64,000 bases of DNA, from contig NZ_CP020474.1 in NCBI RefSeq assembly GCF_002080415.1, forward strand, positions 3,609,501-3,673,500, written 5' to 3'. Below are positions 56,823 to 64,000 of this stretch, piece after piece; within the stretch, counting starts at the first letter, position 1; every line of letters begins with the position of its first letter. Under the pieces are notes generated by a model, which saw only the letters and a list, made by a program, of their open reading frames with translations, did not search any database and had not been told where the DNA came from. The position numbers and the translations under genes were made by a program. The DNA comes from Roseovarius mucosus (GTDB lineage: Bacteria > Pseudomonadota > Alphaproteobacteria > Rhodobacterales > Rhodobacteraceae).

Positions 56823-57179
56823 TCAGGAACCCGCGCCAGCGGCGGCCTGCATCTCGGCCCAGACCGCATCCCGCACACCGGCGGTGATCTGGTCGCCGAG
56901 GCCCGGGGCTGCGTCCTGCAACGCCTTGACGCGTGGCTTGCCGCTCTTGTCGAAGGCGTCGCCCGGCAGGGCTTTGACGGCCTCGCTCAAGGCCACGCGC
57001 AGCGCGTCGTCGAGGACAGGCGGCGGCGCGGTGTCAGCCCCTCCGTCAGTCTCTTCGATTGCGCCCAGGGCCAGAAGGCGCGCGATCTGCGCCGCGCTGC
57101 CGATCTCTTGCGCGGGGTGGGTCGATCCCGCCTCAAGCCGCGAGGCCGCGATCACGGTGCGTTTGATGAGATAGCTCAT
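56823..57179 (-). CDS. Conserved protein downstream of the capsid, FluMu-type, prophage B
   Basis: The 118-residue product is the same length as 15848-16204 and identical in the first 60 residues or so (MSYLIKRTVIAASRLEAGST). Changes concentrate in the C-terminal helix. It overlaps the capsid gene by 4 bp. Confidence 0.65.
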   Translation of the reverse strand: MSYLIKRTVIAASRLEAGSTHPAQEIGSAAQIARLLALGAIEETDGGADTAPPPVLDDALRVALSEAVKALPGDAFDKSGKPRVKALQDAAPGLGDQITAGVRDAVWAEMQAAAGAGS

Positions 57180-58135
57180 GCTGCGTCCTCGATCAGATAC
57201 CCGGTGGCGGGGGCGGCGATGACTTCGCGGAGCTGCTCGCCCACACGCAGGGTGGTGGCGCCTTTAAGGCCCACTTTGGGATCGAAGAAACGCCCCGAGA
57301 CGCGGCCGTCGAATTGCGCGGTCCAGCCCCAAGCAGGGGCGGTACCATCCGGACCGGCCTGTGTGTTGCGGTGGAGGAGGGCGATATTGCCGCCCCAGAC
57401 CTTCTCGAAGGCCGCCGTCTGACCCTTGCGGGCGGCGTTGATATAGCTGTCGCCCACGAGGATTTCCGACAGCTCGAAGAGCTCGGCCACAGCCTCGCGG
57501 CTGGCGCGGCCCTTGTCGCCCGAGGTTCGGTTGATCGCCTTCAGGATATCGGGATGGGTCGAGAGCGCGGTCCAGGCCTTGCGTCCCATGGCGGCCACGT
57601 TGGGGCGCATGATGAAGGTGGCATCAAGGGCGGCAGAGATCACACCGATGGGGTCGGACGCAGAATCGGAGAACTGACCCGCGCCGGACAGCACCACCTT
57701 CTTGTCCGCGTCATAATTGGCCGCATCCTGCACCATGGCGGCCACGCGCTTTTCGCGGTCGAGCTGGATCAGATGGGTAAGGCCCTCTACGGCGCGCGCC
57801 TCGGGATCGAAGGCCGAGTTGCCAGCGGCGCGGAGCGCCCGGGCGGCCTCGATGTCACGCTGCGGCACCACGTCGTCGAGACCGTAGTCCTTGACCGAGG
57901 AGGTCTTTTCTTCGCCGGTGAACTCGACCTGTTGGACCAGACCTTTGCGGCCCACTTCCGTATTGGGCACGGTGAACATCTGTTCAGGCGGATAATAGGT
58001 CCATTTGAAATCCATCCCCATGACCGGCACGCGCGGCATGACCTGATCGGCGATGAAGGAGATATCGGGGTTGCGGTAGTTGACGGCGATGGCGGTCAGA
58101 ACCGGATCGACGACAAAGGGGGTGGGGGTGCTCAT
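57176..58135 (-). CDS. Major capsid protein, prophage B
   Basis: The 319-residue protein differs from 16201-17160 at only about a dozen positions (for example NPDISFIAD for NPDIFFIAD and KWTYYPP for KWTFYPP). The two phages should form nearly identical capsids. Mixed particles would be conceivable if both were induced together. Confidence 0.9.
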   Translation of the reverse strand: MSTPTPFVVDPVLTAIAVNYRNPDISFIADQVMPRVPVMGMDFKWTYYPPEQMFTVPNTEVGRKGLVQQVEFTGEEKTSSVKDYGLDDVVPQRDIEAARALRAAGNSAFDPEARAVEGLTHLIQLDREKRVAAMVQDAANYDADKKVVLSGAGQFSDSASDPIGVISAALDATFIMRPNVAAMGRKAWTALSTHPDILKAINRTSGDKGRASREAVAELFELSEILVGDSYINAARKGQTAAFEKVWGGNIALLHRNTQAGPDGTAPAWGWTAQFDGRVSGRFFDPKVGLKGATTLRVGEQLREVIAAPATGYLIEDAA

Positions 58136-58154
58136 GGATCAGCGCTCCTAAAGA

Positions 58155-58520
58155 TCAGGTGACGGAGTGACGGGCAATCGCCACGTCGATGATGTCGCCA
58201 GCCACGCCCGCCTGCAGCGCGTAGCCGACGGCGATGTTTCCGGCCCCGGCAGCGGCGGCGACGCCAAGGCCCGAGGCGTCCGACGCGATGGGCGCACCGG
58301 CGGCAACCGTGCCCGCAAGCTCGAGCTCGGCCGAGCCGGACATGATCACGTCCTGAAGGTCGCCCGGCTTTGCGTCGAGCTGGTCCGAGATGCCAATCGC
58401 GAGATTGGTCGCGGCGGCGGCCACGAGGATGCCGCCCGCCGCACCGAACTTGACGATCCGGCGACCGGGCACCGCCGCTTCGGCGGTGTAGGATTTGATG
58501 AACGCTCCGGGGTTAGGCAT
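58155..58520 (-). CDS. Capsid decoration / cement protein, prophage B
   Basis: The 121-residue product (MPNPGAFIKSYTAEAAVPGR) corresponds to 17180-17545, with the same Gly/Ala-rich pattern. The ATG at 58520 overlaps the protease gene end. It likely decorates the shell. Confidence 0.7.
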   Translation of the reverse strand: MPNPGAFIKSYTAEAAVPGRRIVKFGAAGGILVAAAATNLAIGISDQLDAKPGDLQDVIMSGSAELELAGTVAAGAPIASDASGLGVAAAAGAGNIAVGYALQAGVAGDIIDVAIARHSVT

Positions 58521-58989
58521 TGTCGGCCTCCATGGTTTCCTCGATCTGGCGCGCAGCCTCGGCAAAGCTCAGCGTGCGGCCCTCGGCCTCTGCGTCCTTG
58601 ATCAGGCGCTTGGCGGCGGCGGTGATGTCGTCTGACCCTTTGACCTGCGGCGGGGTGGCACCGCCCGCCCGCTCGCTGAAGTCGATCAGCGGCTTGGTCT
58701 GCTTTGAGAGCAGATCGCGGAACCACGCGCGCGGGCTGGCGCTCTTGCCTTCGGCAAAGGCCACCTCGTCTTGCGCGTCGAGGCTTTCCATGAACGCGGC
58801 AAGCTCGTCCTTGAGGCCGGGTGCGATGCGGCCGTCCTTGACCAGGGCCTCGACCAGGGCGGCATCCTCGGCGCGGCGCGTCTTGTTCAGGGCCTCGGCG
58901 AAGGCGGCTTCCTTCGCGTCGAGTTCGGCCGCGCGCGCATCGAGCGCGGCTTGGCGGTCTTCGGGGGTTTGCGTGTCCTTGCCGGACAT
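58513..58989 (-). CDS. Nested scaffold protein, Mu gpZ-like, prophage B
   Basis: The internal ATG at 58989 with AAGGAGAG in front is conserved with prophage A. It gives a 158-residue helical protein starting MSGKDTQTPEDRQAALDARA. Retention of the start and the ribosome binding site supports separate synthesis of the scaffold. Confidence 0.65.
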   Translation of the reverse strand: MSGKDTQTPEDRQAALDARAAELDAKEAAFAEALNKTRRAEDAALVEALVKDGRIAPGLKDELAAFMESLDAQDEVAFAEGKSASPRAWFRDLLSKQTKPLIDFSERAGGATPPQVKGSDDITAAAKRLIKDAEAEGRTLSFAEAARQIEETMEADNA

Positions 58990-59598
58990 GGCGGTCTCTC
59001 CTTTTTGGGGTTCGGCGAATGGGGTTTGCGCGGTCTCAGGCGCGCCTGCGGCGTCGCGGAGCGCCTCTTGGCCTGCGGGGGTGCGTGCCCAGGACAGGAC
59101 GGCGGCAATCGCGCCTTTCAGGGCGTCCGCGAAACTGGCGGCGGGCGCGTCCTCTTCCGAGAAGGCGATCTCGAGGGTCACGACCTCGGCGTCCTCGGCG
59201 AACTCGGCCGCCTTGAGGCCCTTCACGGCGGGGGGCTGTGCGCCCAGAAACCCCACATGCTTCAGGTAATAGGTGCCGGGGGTCGGGTTCGCGGCGGATT
59301 GAGGAGGATAGAACGAGGCGCTGATCCGCTTGAAGCGGCCCGCGCGCACCATCTCGGCGAAGGCAGGCTCCACCTGGTCAGGCTCTGCAAAAAGCTCGGC
59401 CCCGTCGGCGCGCAAGCGTTTGACCCAGCCATAGGCCGGGGCATCGGTGCGAGGATGGCCCACGACAATGGGGGCCTCATGGAGGGCGGGATCATAGGCG
59501 GCGGCGATGCCCTCGACCTCGGCTTCGGAAAACTCGAAGCTCTGCCCGGATTGGGCGGTGTGGCGGCCAGCGCGGAAGATGTGAAGCGGTTTTGTCAT
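58513..59598 (-). CDS. Head maturation protease, Mu gpI-like, prophage B
   Basis: The 361-residue product matches 17538-18623 along its entire length, including PIVVGHPRTDAPAYGWVKRL and RFKRISASFYPP. It is followed on the coding strand by the nested scaffold region and lies downstream of the conserved noncoding stretch. Confidence 0.85.
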   Translation of the reverse strand: MTKPLHIFRAGRHTAQSGQSFEFSEAEVEGIAAAYDPALHEAPIVVGHPRTDAPAYGWVKRLRADGAELFAEPDQVEPAFAEMVRAGRFKRISASFYPPQSAANPTPGTYYLKHVGFLGAQPPAVKGLKAAEFAEDAEVVTLEIAFSEEDAPAASFADALKGAIAAVLSWARTPAGQEALRDAAGAPETAQTPFAEPQKGETAMSGKDTQTPEDRQAALDARAAELDAKEAAFAEALNKTRRAEDAALVEALVKDGRIAPGLKDELAAFMESLDAQDEVAFAEGKSASPRAWFRDLLSKQTKPLIDFSERAGGATPPQVKGSDDITAAAKRLIKDAEAEGRTLSFAEAARQIEETMEADNA

Positions 59599-59896
59599 GA
59601 CCCGACATTAAGCCGGGGCGACGGGCCAGATCAGATGAAGGGCTTCAGGGGAAAGGGTGGGGCGCTGCGCGTGCCGCCTTGGGTGAGACTAGCGCCCTCT
59701 GAGGGCAGGCGGCAAGCCCGGAATGCAAACGGCCCCAGAACGGCCCGCTGAGTGCGCTTCCGGCTCTGGCGGGGGTTGGGTCGCAAAATCGCCGAGGGGG
59801 GTATTAAATGGGTATTTAATGAGGCGCTGAGAGGCCATTGCGTCTGGCGGGGTCGGTTGCAGGTGCGCCCGCGCGGTCAAACAGCCCCAAATTGCC
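59599..59896 (-). promoter_or_regulatory. Conserved noncoding stretch upstream of the protease gene, prophage B
   Basis: It contains the same ATTAAAT-GGGT-ATTTAAT element (59803-59820) as prophage A and is otherwise highly similar, apart from loss of the GCAGGTGCACCTGC palindrome. No gene is convincing here. A late promoter or processing signal is the best guess. Confidence 0.5.
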
Positions 59897-60115
59897 TCAG
59901 GATGCCGGTTTGTCGATGAAGGACCGGAGGAGTGCGCGGCGCTCTTCGGGGGTGCGCCGGGGGGAGGGGCCGAACATGATTTCTAGCTGTTTTTTGCGCG
60001 CGGCGACAATCTCGGCTTTGTCCGGATCGTCGTCGGGCAGAGCCTCGGCGTCGCGCAGCGCGTCTTCGTAATCCTGGCGCGAGGAGCCTTGGGGTTCGGT
60101 CAAGAGATAAGCCAA
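59897..60115 (-). CDS. Small charged protein downstream of gpF, prophage B
   Basis: The 72-residue product (MAYLLTEPQGSSRQDYEDAL) shares the helix with EALPDDDPDK and the C-terminal RTPEERRALLRSFIDKPAS with 18921-19142, while the middle has diverged (KKQLEIMFGPSPR). Function unknown. Confidence 0.65.
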   Translation of the reverse strand: MAYLLTEPQGSSRQDYEDALRDAEALPDDDPDKAEIVAARKKQLEIMFGPSPRRTPEERRALLRSFIDKPAS

Positions 60116-60118
60116 GTC

Positions 60119-61444
60119 TCACTCCTCCAGCATCTCGGTGATTGCGCGGACAACCTCTGCAACCGGGCCTCCCACTCTCTGGCGAACTTCAAGGGCGCGC
60201 GCACCGGGGCTGTCCGAATATAGGATCAGCCCTTGCGCGCGCAACACCTCGAGAACAATCAGGCGGATCGCAGTATCTCGGTCCGCCCGGTCCAGATCCG
60301 GCGCGATCTCGTCGAGCATTTCCCCCGCGACGTCCTGAAACCCCACGACGTTAACCCGCGCGGACGACAGACGCACGGCCCTGTAGAGCGACCCGTCATG
60401 GCCCACCGCCAGAATGGAGGTGACGCGCCGCTCGAACATCGTGGCGAGGTCTTGCGGGCTGAGAGGCGCAGAACTGGGATGATTGTGCACAAGGCCAATC
60501 TCTTGCCCGTCGCGCAGGCGTTGCGTGACCTCCGGCCCGAGGCGCACCCGGTCAGCACCCCCCACGCTCCAGTCGATTTCCTCGCCAGTCCGCAGATTGA
60601 ACGCGCCAAGATGCTCGCGCCCGTCGCCAAGGCCCATAAGCCGGGCGCGCATGGCAAAGCCAAGCTCGGTTGCCGCCGCCGGGGCGGAAAGCCCGGTCGA
60701 TATCCCTGCATGGCGCGCGCCGAGGTCAAGCCAAGCATGGCCCGCGTTGCTATCCCATGCCGGATCGACCCCAAGCGCCGTGGGTTCAATCTCGCCGGTG
60801 CGACGGTTCAAGACCCCGCGCTCCTCCAGCTCGAAATCCTCTGTCACCTTCAGGCCGCCCCGGTCGATCATGCCTTGGGAGAGTTGCTGGACCGTGCAGC
60901 CGCACCGCCAGCCGTTGGGGGGAAAGATACGAAGCCATGCCGGGTGATCGACGGGCAGGATCAGGTCGTGATAGCGCGCGTGGTCCTCGCGCTTGGTGTC
61001 GCGCTGGATCTGGACGTAGCGCAGGAAGGGGAAGGCCGCCTTGGTGCGTTGAATGCGTGCCCATTTGCCCGCAGCATGGGCTGCGCGCATATTGGCGTCG
61101 AAGATCACCCGCAGGCGGCGGGGCGAGCCAAGCTGGACGTTCTTCAACTCGCCGGTCAGGGGATCGCGCTCTGTGGCGCTGCCCCACCAGCCAAGCCGTT
61201 TCAACTCGGGCTCGAGGTCATCCATGAAGCTGCTGAGCGTGCCGCCATTGGCCAGCGCCCGGTCGAGCGCCCCACGGATCGTCTCGAGCACGTCAGTTCG
61301 CATCGCCTTGGCGACAACGAAATTGCTGGCGTGCTCATTGCGCCAGACGTCGCGGAAATCGAACCGCGCATCGGGCGGGGCGAGGCCTTTGGAGCGAAAG
61401 AAGGACAGCGCATCCTCGGGGCGCAGGCGCTGCAGGTCGATCAT
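60119..61444 (-). CDS. Minor head protein (Mu gpF) with C-terminal JAB-type domain, prophage B
   Basis: The 441-residue protein matches 19139-20470 closely over the F domain, including the CGC cluster, and keeps GLVHNHPSSAPLSPQDL with the His, His, Ser and Asp positions of the JAB-type motif. The surroundings of the motif and the C-terminal 90 residues differ much more, so the putative metal site is conserved within a fast-changing domain. Confidence 0.8.
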   Translation of the reverse strand: MIDLQRLRPEDALSFFRSKGLAPPDARFDFRDVWRNEHASNFVVAKAMRTDVLETIRGALDRALANGGTLSSFMDDLEPELKRLGWWGSATERDPLTGELKNVQLGSPRRLRVIFDANMRAAHAAGKWARIQRTKAAFPFLRYVQIQRDTKREDHARYHDLILPVDHPAWLRIFPPNGWRCGCTVQQLSQGMIDRGGLKVTEDFELEERGVLNRRTGEIEPTALGVDPAWDSNAGHAWLDLGARHAGISTGLSAPAAATELGFAMRARLMGLGDGREHLGAFNLRTGEEIDWSVGGADRVRLGPEVTQRLRDGQEIGLVHNHPSSAPLSPQDLATMFERRVTSILAVGHDGSLYRAVRLSSARVNVVGFQDVAGEMLDEIAPDLDRADRDTAIRLIVLEVLRAQGLILYSDSPGARALEVRQRVGGPVAEVVRAITEMLEE

Positions 61445-62991
61445 GGGGCCACGGAGCCGGGCAGGGTGTCCGACCCATCTGTTGCCTCGCTGTCGTCCAC
61501 CACGGCCCCCAGTTCACCCGCCAGACGCGCGGCAAAACTGGCCTCGGTCAGCAGATCAGTCATCGCTTGTCCGTCGCTCGGTGCGGCCGCCAAGGCGTCG
61601 AGACGGGCGCGCAGCGCCTCAAGCGTGGTGCCCGGTGCGATGCTGCCCAGAAGGGCCGCGATATCTGCGAATAGCGGCTCGACGGCCGTCTCGGCATGAC
61701 CCTCCGCGATGATCTCGGCCGCAAGCCTGTCGAGCGCGCTCTCATGGCGATGCTCGGCGAAACCGGCCTCGGGCGGGTTCTCACCAGGTGGGGTAGGGTC
61801 GGGAGGTGCTGTGCGCTCATAGCCGTCACCATAGATTTCCTTTACGCGATCCTCAGTCATCTGCCAGCCGATGCGATGCAGCTTCTCATCGCGGTCGACG
61901 GCGGCGGTTGTATCCTCCGGGTCTTCCATCTTGCGCCAGACCCTCGGCGGCGCAACACCGGGAAAGTTGAATTCACACAATCGTGCGACAGGCCCCTCGT
62001 TGAAGGATTGGCAGACGAGATCGGCATCGGATTTCTTGACCGCGTCGCCCACGTCGTCATGCACCTCGGCCTGAGACCGGCTGGAGCCATTGTCGGTGGT
62101 CATGGTCTGCGACAGCACGATTTTCGAGATGGCGGCATCCATCGTGTCGTGCAGCTTCTGGTAATCAAGAGAGCTGGCACCTGCGGGTGCAGATAAAAGC
62201 TCGATATCCATGCCCTCGGGGATGATGATCCCGGCCTCCGAGCGGATGGCCAGAACCGCCTCGAGCAGGGTCTTTTGCTCTTCCTCCGTCGCCTGCGCGG
62301 GATATTTGCCGCGCGCGGTCGGCATGCCGAATTTGTCGAGGGCGATGAGCCAGAGCTTCAGACCGTTGCGCTTGAACCAGACCGGCCAATAGAGCCAATG
62401 CGCGAGACCCAGCCCGTAAGGCTCGTCGTCGTGATCAGCCCCTGTCGAGAAGACCCAGAACTTCTCGGGCGGCATTTCCTCGCCGGTCAGCATGTTTGAG
62501 AGGGTCAAAAGGCGCAACCCGCAATCCTCGTCAAAGCGAAACCGCACCCGGTCGCGCACGCGGATTTCTTCCCAGCCCCAGAGCCGCCCGTCGCGCCGAT
62601 ACATCTGTTCGGCGACGGAATAGCCATAGAAGAGGCCCCAGAGCATTTTCTCGGTCAGGCGGTCGAATTTCAGGCCCGCGAGTTCCTCCCGCAGCCAGTC
62701 GGCCGCGCGCTTGCCTGCCGCCGTGTCCTCGCCCGGTACCACCTCCCATTCCCGGCTGGTCACGGCCGAGATGCGTTGCGTCATCACCGATTTGACCTGC
62801 GGGTCTGTCAGGATGGGCTTGTAGATGTCGAAACTGCCGCCGCCCCGTGTGCGCAGGATCGGATCTGTCGGCTCGAGCAGCGGGCCGATCCACGGACGGG
62901 TGATGTCACGCCCGCCCTGAATGCCCGCGAGCTCCATCGGGTTGCGCATCCGCACCGACCGCAGCCGCATGGTGCTGGTCTTTCTCGCCAT
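61441..62991 (-). CDS. Portal protein, DUF935 (Mu gp29-like), prophage B
   Basis: The 516-residue protein is nearly identical to the prophage A portal, from MARKTSTMRLRSVRMRNPME to the acidic C-terminus. I use the ATG at 62991, consistent with the choice in A. It forms the head vertex through which DNA passes. Confidence 0.9.
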   Translation of the reverse strand: MARKTSTMRLRSVRMRNPMELAGIQGGRDITRPWIGPLLEPTDPILRTRGGGSFDIYKPILTDPQVKSVMTQRISAVTSREWEVVPGEDTAAGKRAADWLREELAGLKFDRLTEKMLWGLFYGYSVAEQMYRRDGRLWGWEEIRVRDRVRFRFDEDCGLRLLTLSNMLTGEEMPPEKFWVFSTGADHDDEPYGLGLAHWLYWPVWFKRNGLKLWLIALDKFGMPTARGKYPAQATEEEQKTLLEAVLAIRSEAGIIIPEGMDIELLSAPAGASSLDYQKLHDTMDAAISKIVLSQTMTTDNGSSRSQAEVHDDVGDAVKKSDADLVCQSFNEGPVARLCEFNFPGVAPPRVWRKMEDPEDTTAAVDRDEKLHRIGWQMTEDRVKEIYGDGYERTAPPDPTPPGENPPEAGFAEHRHESALDRLAAEIIAEGHAETAVEPLFADIAALLGSIAPGTTLEALRARLDALAAAPSDGQAMTDLLTEASFAARLAGELGAVVDDSEATDGSDTLPGSVAP

Positions 62992-62992
62992 C

Positions 62993-64000
62993 TCAGAATC
63001 CTCCGAAATCCAAGCCACCCCGGCCCCGGGCAAAGCCCATGCGCCGCCCGCCCAAGGGGCTGGTGAAGTCTTGAGCCGTCAAAGCGGTGCGCGGCCCGGT
63101 CGATTGAAACTCCATCGGCACCACGTCCTGATTGCTCGCATACCAGGCGAGCGCGCCTGCAATGGCGCTGTCGCCGTGCCGGTCGAGCCCGTCTGAGCCC
63201 TTGAAGCGGAAATTCTCGGGCACGCGGATGATGCCGTTTGTGTATTGCAGCGCCTGGTGGTCGCGCAGCACGTCCTCATGGGCGGGCAGAACGATGGTGC
63301 GATCCGAGAAAGCCTCGATATAGGGGGGCATCTCGAGCTCGTACCATTGGCGCGTGAAGGAGACTTCGACGATCCGCTCGCCGTAGCGTTGGGCCGCGAC
63401 CTCGGCGAGATAGGCCCCATTGCCGGTGCGGTCCATCGCGCCCTTGTAGAAATTAGGCAGCCGGTCGAGCAGCCAGAAGAGCACATCACGCTGCTGATCG
63501 AAGGGGATGTTGCGCAGCTCGACAATGAGCTTGGTGCGCCGCGTGAGATCGACGCCCTGCTCGAGAATGATGATGTCGGTGGCGTCGCCTGAGCGCGCAA
63601 AGTCCTCGCCCATGAAATGCGGGCGGGTTGGGTCGAGGGTTTTAAGCACCGGTTCAAGGTGGGTTTTACACCAGGCTTCAGCAGCGGCCTTGCGCACGGG
63701 TTCGTCGGCGTTCTTGAAGCTGTCGGGCTGCGTCCAGCGATGGAACGGGATGCCCTTGGCCATGCAGGCCTCGATCTGCACGCGGGTGAGGGCCGCGCCT
63801 TCCATCTCGGCCGGTTCCGCATCAAGCTCCTGGCGCATGGCGGCCTCGCGCGCGCCGTAAGCGCGGCGCACGGTGGCCTCCCACGCGGCCTCGGCTTCCG
63901 GCGTCCAGGTCTTGCCCTGCATCATGCAGACGCGTTTATAGAGCCCGTTGGCGACCGCGTCGCCGAAGGTGTAGCGATGCACCGCAAAGCCGTTCTTGCC
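62993..64000 (-). CDS. Terminase large subunit, Mu gp28-like, partial
   Basis: The window contains the C-terminal 335 or so residues; the N-terminal ATPase part lies beyond 64000. The nuclease half matches the prophage A enzyme nearly residue for residue (MGEDFARSGDATDIIILEQG; GDSAIAGALAWYASNQDVVP). The C-terminus differs slightly (GFARGRGGLDFGGF). Confidence 0.9.
   Translation of the reverse strand, partial: GKNGFAVHRYTFGDAVANGLYKRVCMMQGKTWTPEAEAAWEATVRRAYGAREAAMRQELDAEPAEMEGAALTRVQIEACMAKGIPFHRWTQPDSFKNADEPVRKAAAEAWCKTHLEPVLKTLDPTRPHFMGEDFARSGDATDIIILEQGVDLTRRTKLIVELRNIPFDQQRDVLFWLLDRLPNFYKGAMDRTGNGAYLAEVAAQRYGERIVEVSFTRQWYELEMPPYIEAFSDRTIVLPAHEDVLRDHQALQYTNGIIRVPENFRFKGSDGLDRHGDSAIAGALAWYASNQDVVPMEFQSTGPRTALTAQDFTSPLGGRRMGFARGRGGLDFGGF

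Larger units (their letters stand above)
40859..64000 (-). mobile_element. Mu-like prophage B, partial
   Basis: Gene order and most sequences repeat the prophage A late region: com-mom, tail tip, tape measure, chaperones, tail tube, connector genes, capsid, protease/scaffold, F-like, portal and large terminase, which leaves the window. The right end is either at about 42363, directly after mom, or at about 40859, after the third end copy. Early genes and the other end are outside. The two prophages are of one lineage but not identical, so they are separate insertions rather than a recent duplication. Confidence 0.88.

Noticed and set aside
1-64000. CRISPR arrays, tRNA and rRNA genes
   Set aside because: No regularly spaced direct repeats of CRISPR size, no tRNA cloverleaf and no rRNA sequence were noticed on either strand.

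Overview
The window is almost entirely two Mu-like (transposable) prophages lying head to tail in the same orientation, with a short island between them. Base composition is GC-rich. The proteins look like those of transposable siphophages from Rhodobacteraceae (Roseobacter or Rhodobacter type): Mu-type replication and regulation genes joined to a long flexible-tail module. That host assignment rests on family resemblance only; no host housekeeping gene is visible.

Prophage A (about 1-39161, genes mostly on the minus strand) is nearly complete. At its right-hand (early) side an S24/LexA-type repressor (37502-38158, plus strand) diverges from a small Ner/Cro-like gene across a 105-bp region with three operator-like repeats. 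The early operon then runs leftward: small regulators, a ParB-like protein, MuA transposase with an intact DDE triad, MuB ATPase, DUF3164, a GapR-type protein, an ASCH protein, GemA and a Mor/C-type activator. Endolysin and holin follow, then gp25/gp26/gp27-like proteins, the two terminase subunits, the DUF935 portal, an F-like head protein with a C-terminal JAB-type domain, the protease/scaffold pair, major capsid, connector genes, tail tube, tail chaperones joined by a probable -1 frameshift, tape measure, tail-tip genes and fibre. The last operon is com, a 60-codon gene and a mom-like gene, here an ABC-ATPase fused to a Mom/GNAT acetyltransferase. Morons are a secreted protein, a plus-strand gene inside the early operon, and a small protein matching the Acb2/Tad1 cyclic-nucleotide sponge family (15440-15667).

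The island (39162 to about 42360) holds a membrane-anchored DUF4041/T5orf172 (GIY-YIG-like) protein, a second unrecognised membrane protein, and between them a third copy of the phage right end with the last codons of mom. That copy resembles the right end of prophage A more than the one beside the prophage B mom gene. Prophage B may therefore really end at about 40859 and carry the membrane gene as cargo.

Prophage B (about 40859 or 42363 to beyond 64000) repeats the order of prophage A from mom back to the large terminase, which runs off the window. Head, connector and tail-tube genes are nearly the same in both. The tail tip, fibre and fibre-assembly genes are different, and B lacks the Acb2/Tad1-like gene. 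B's early and replication genes lie outside the window.

The least explained signals are: a 12-bp tandem repeat (TTCAACRCCCC type) found at every right end and also just upstream of three start codons in A and one in B; a conserved leader RNA before com with a 12-codon mini-ORF and a covarying base pair; and a conserved AT-rich palindrome in the noncoding stretch upstream of the protease gene.
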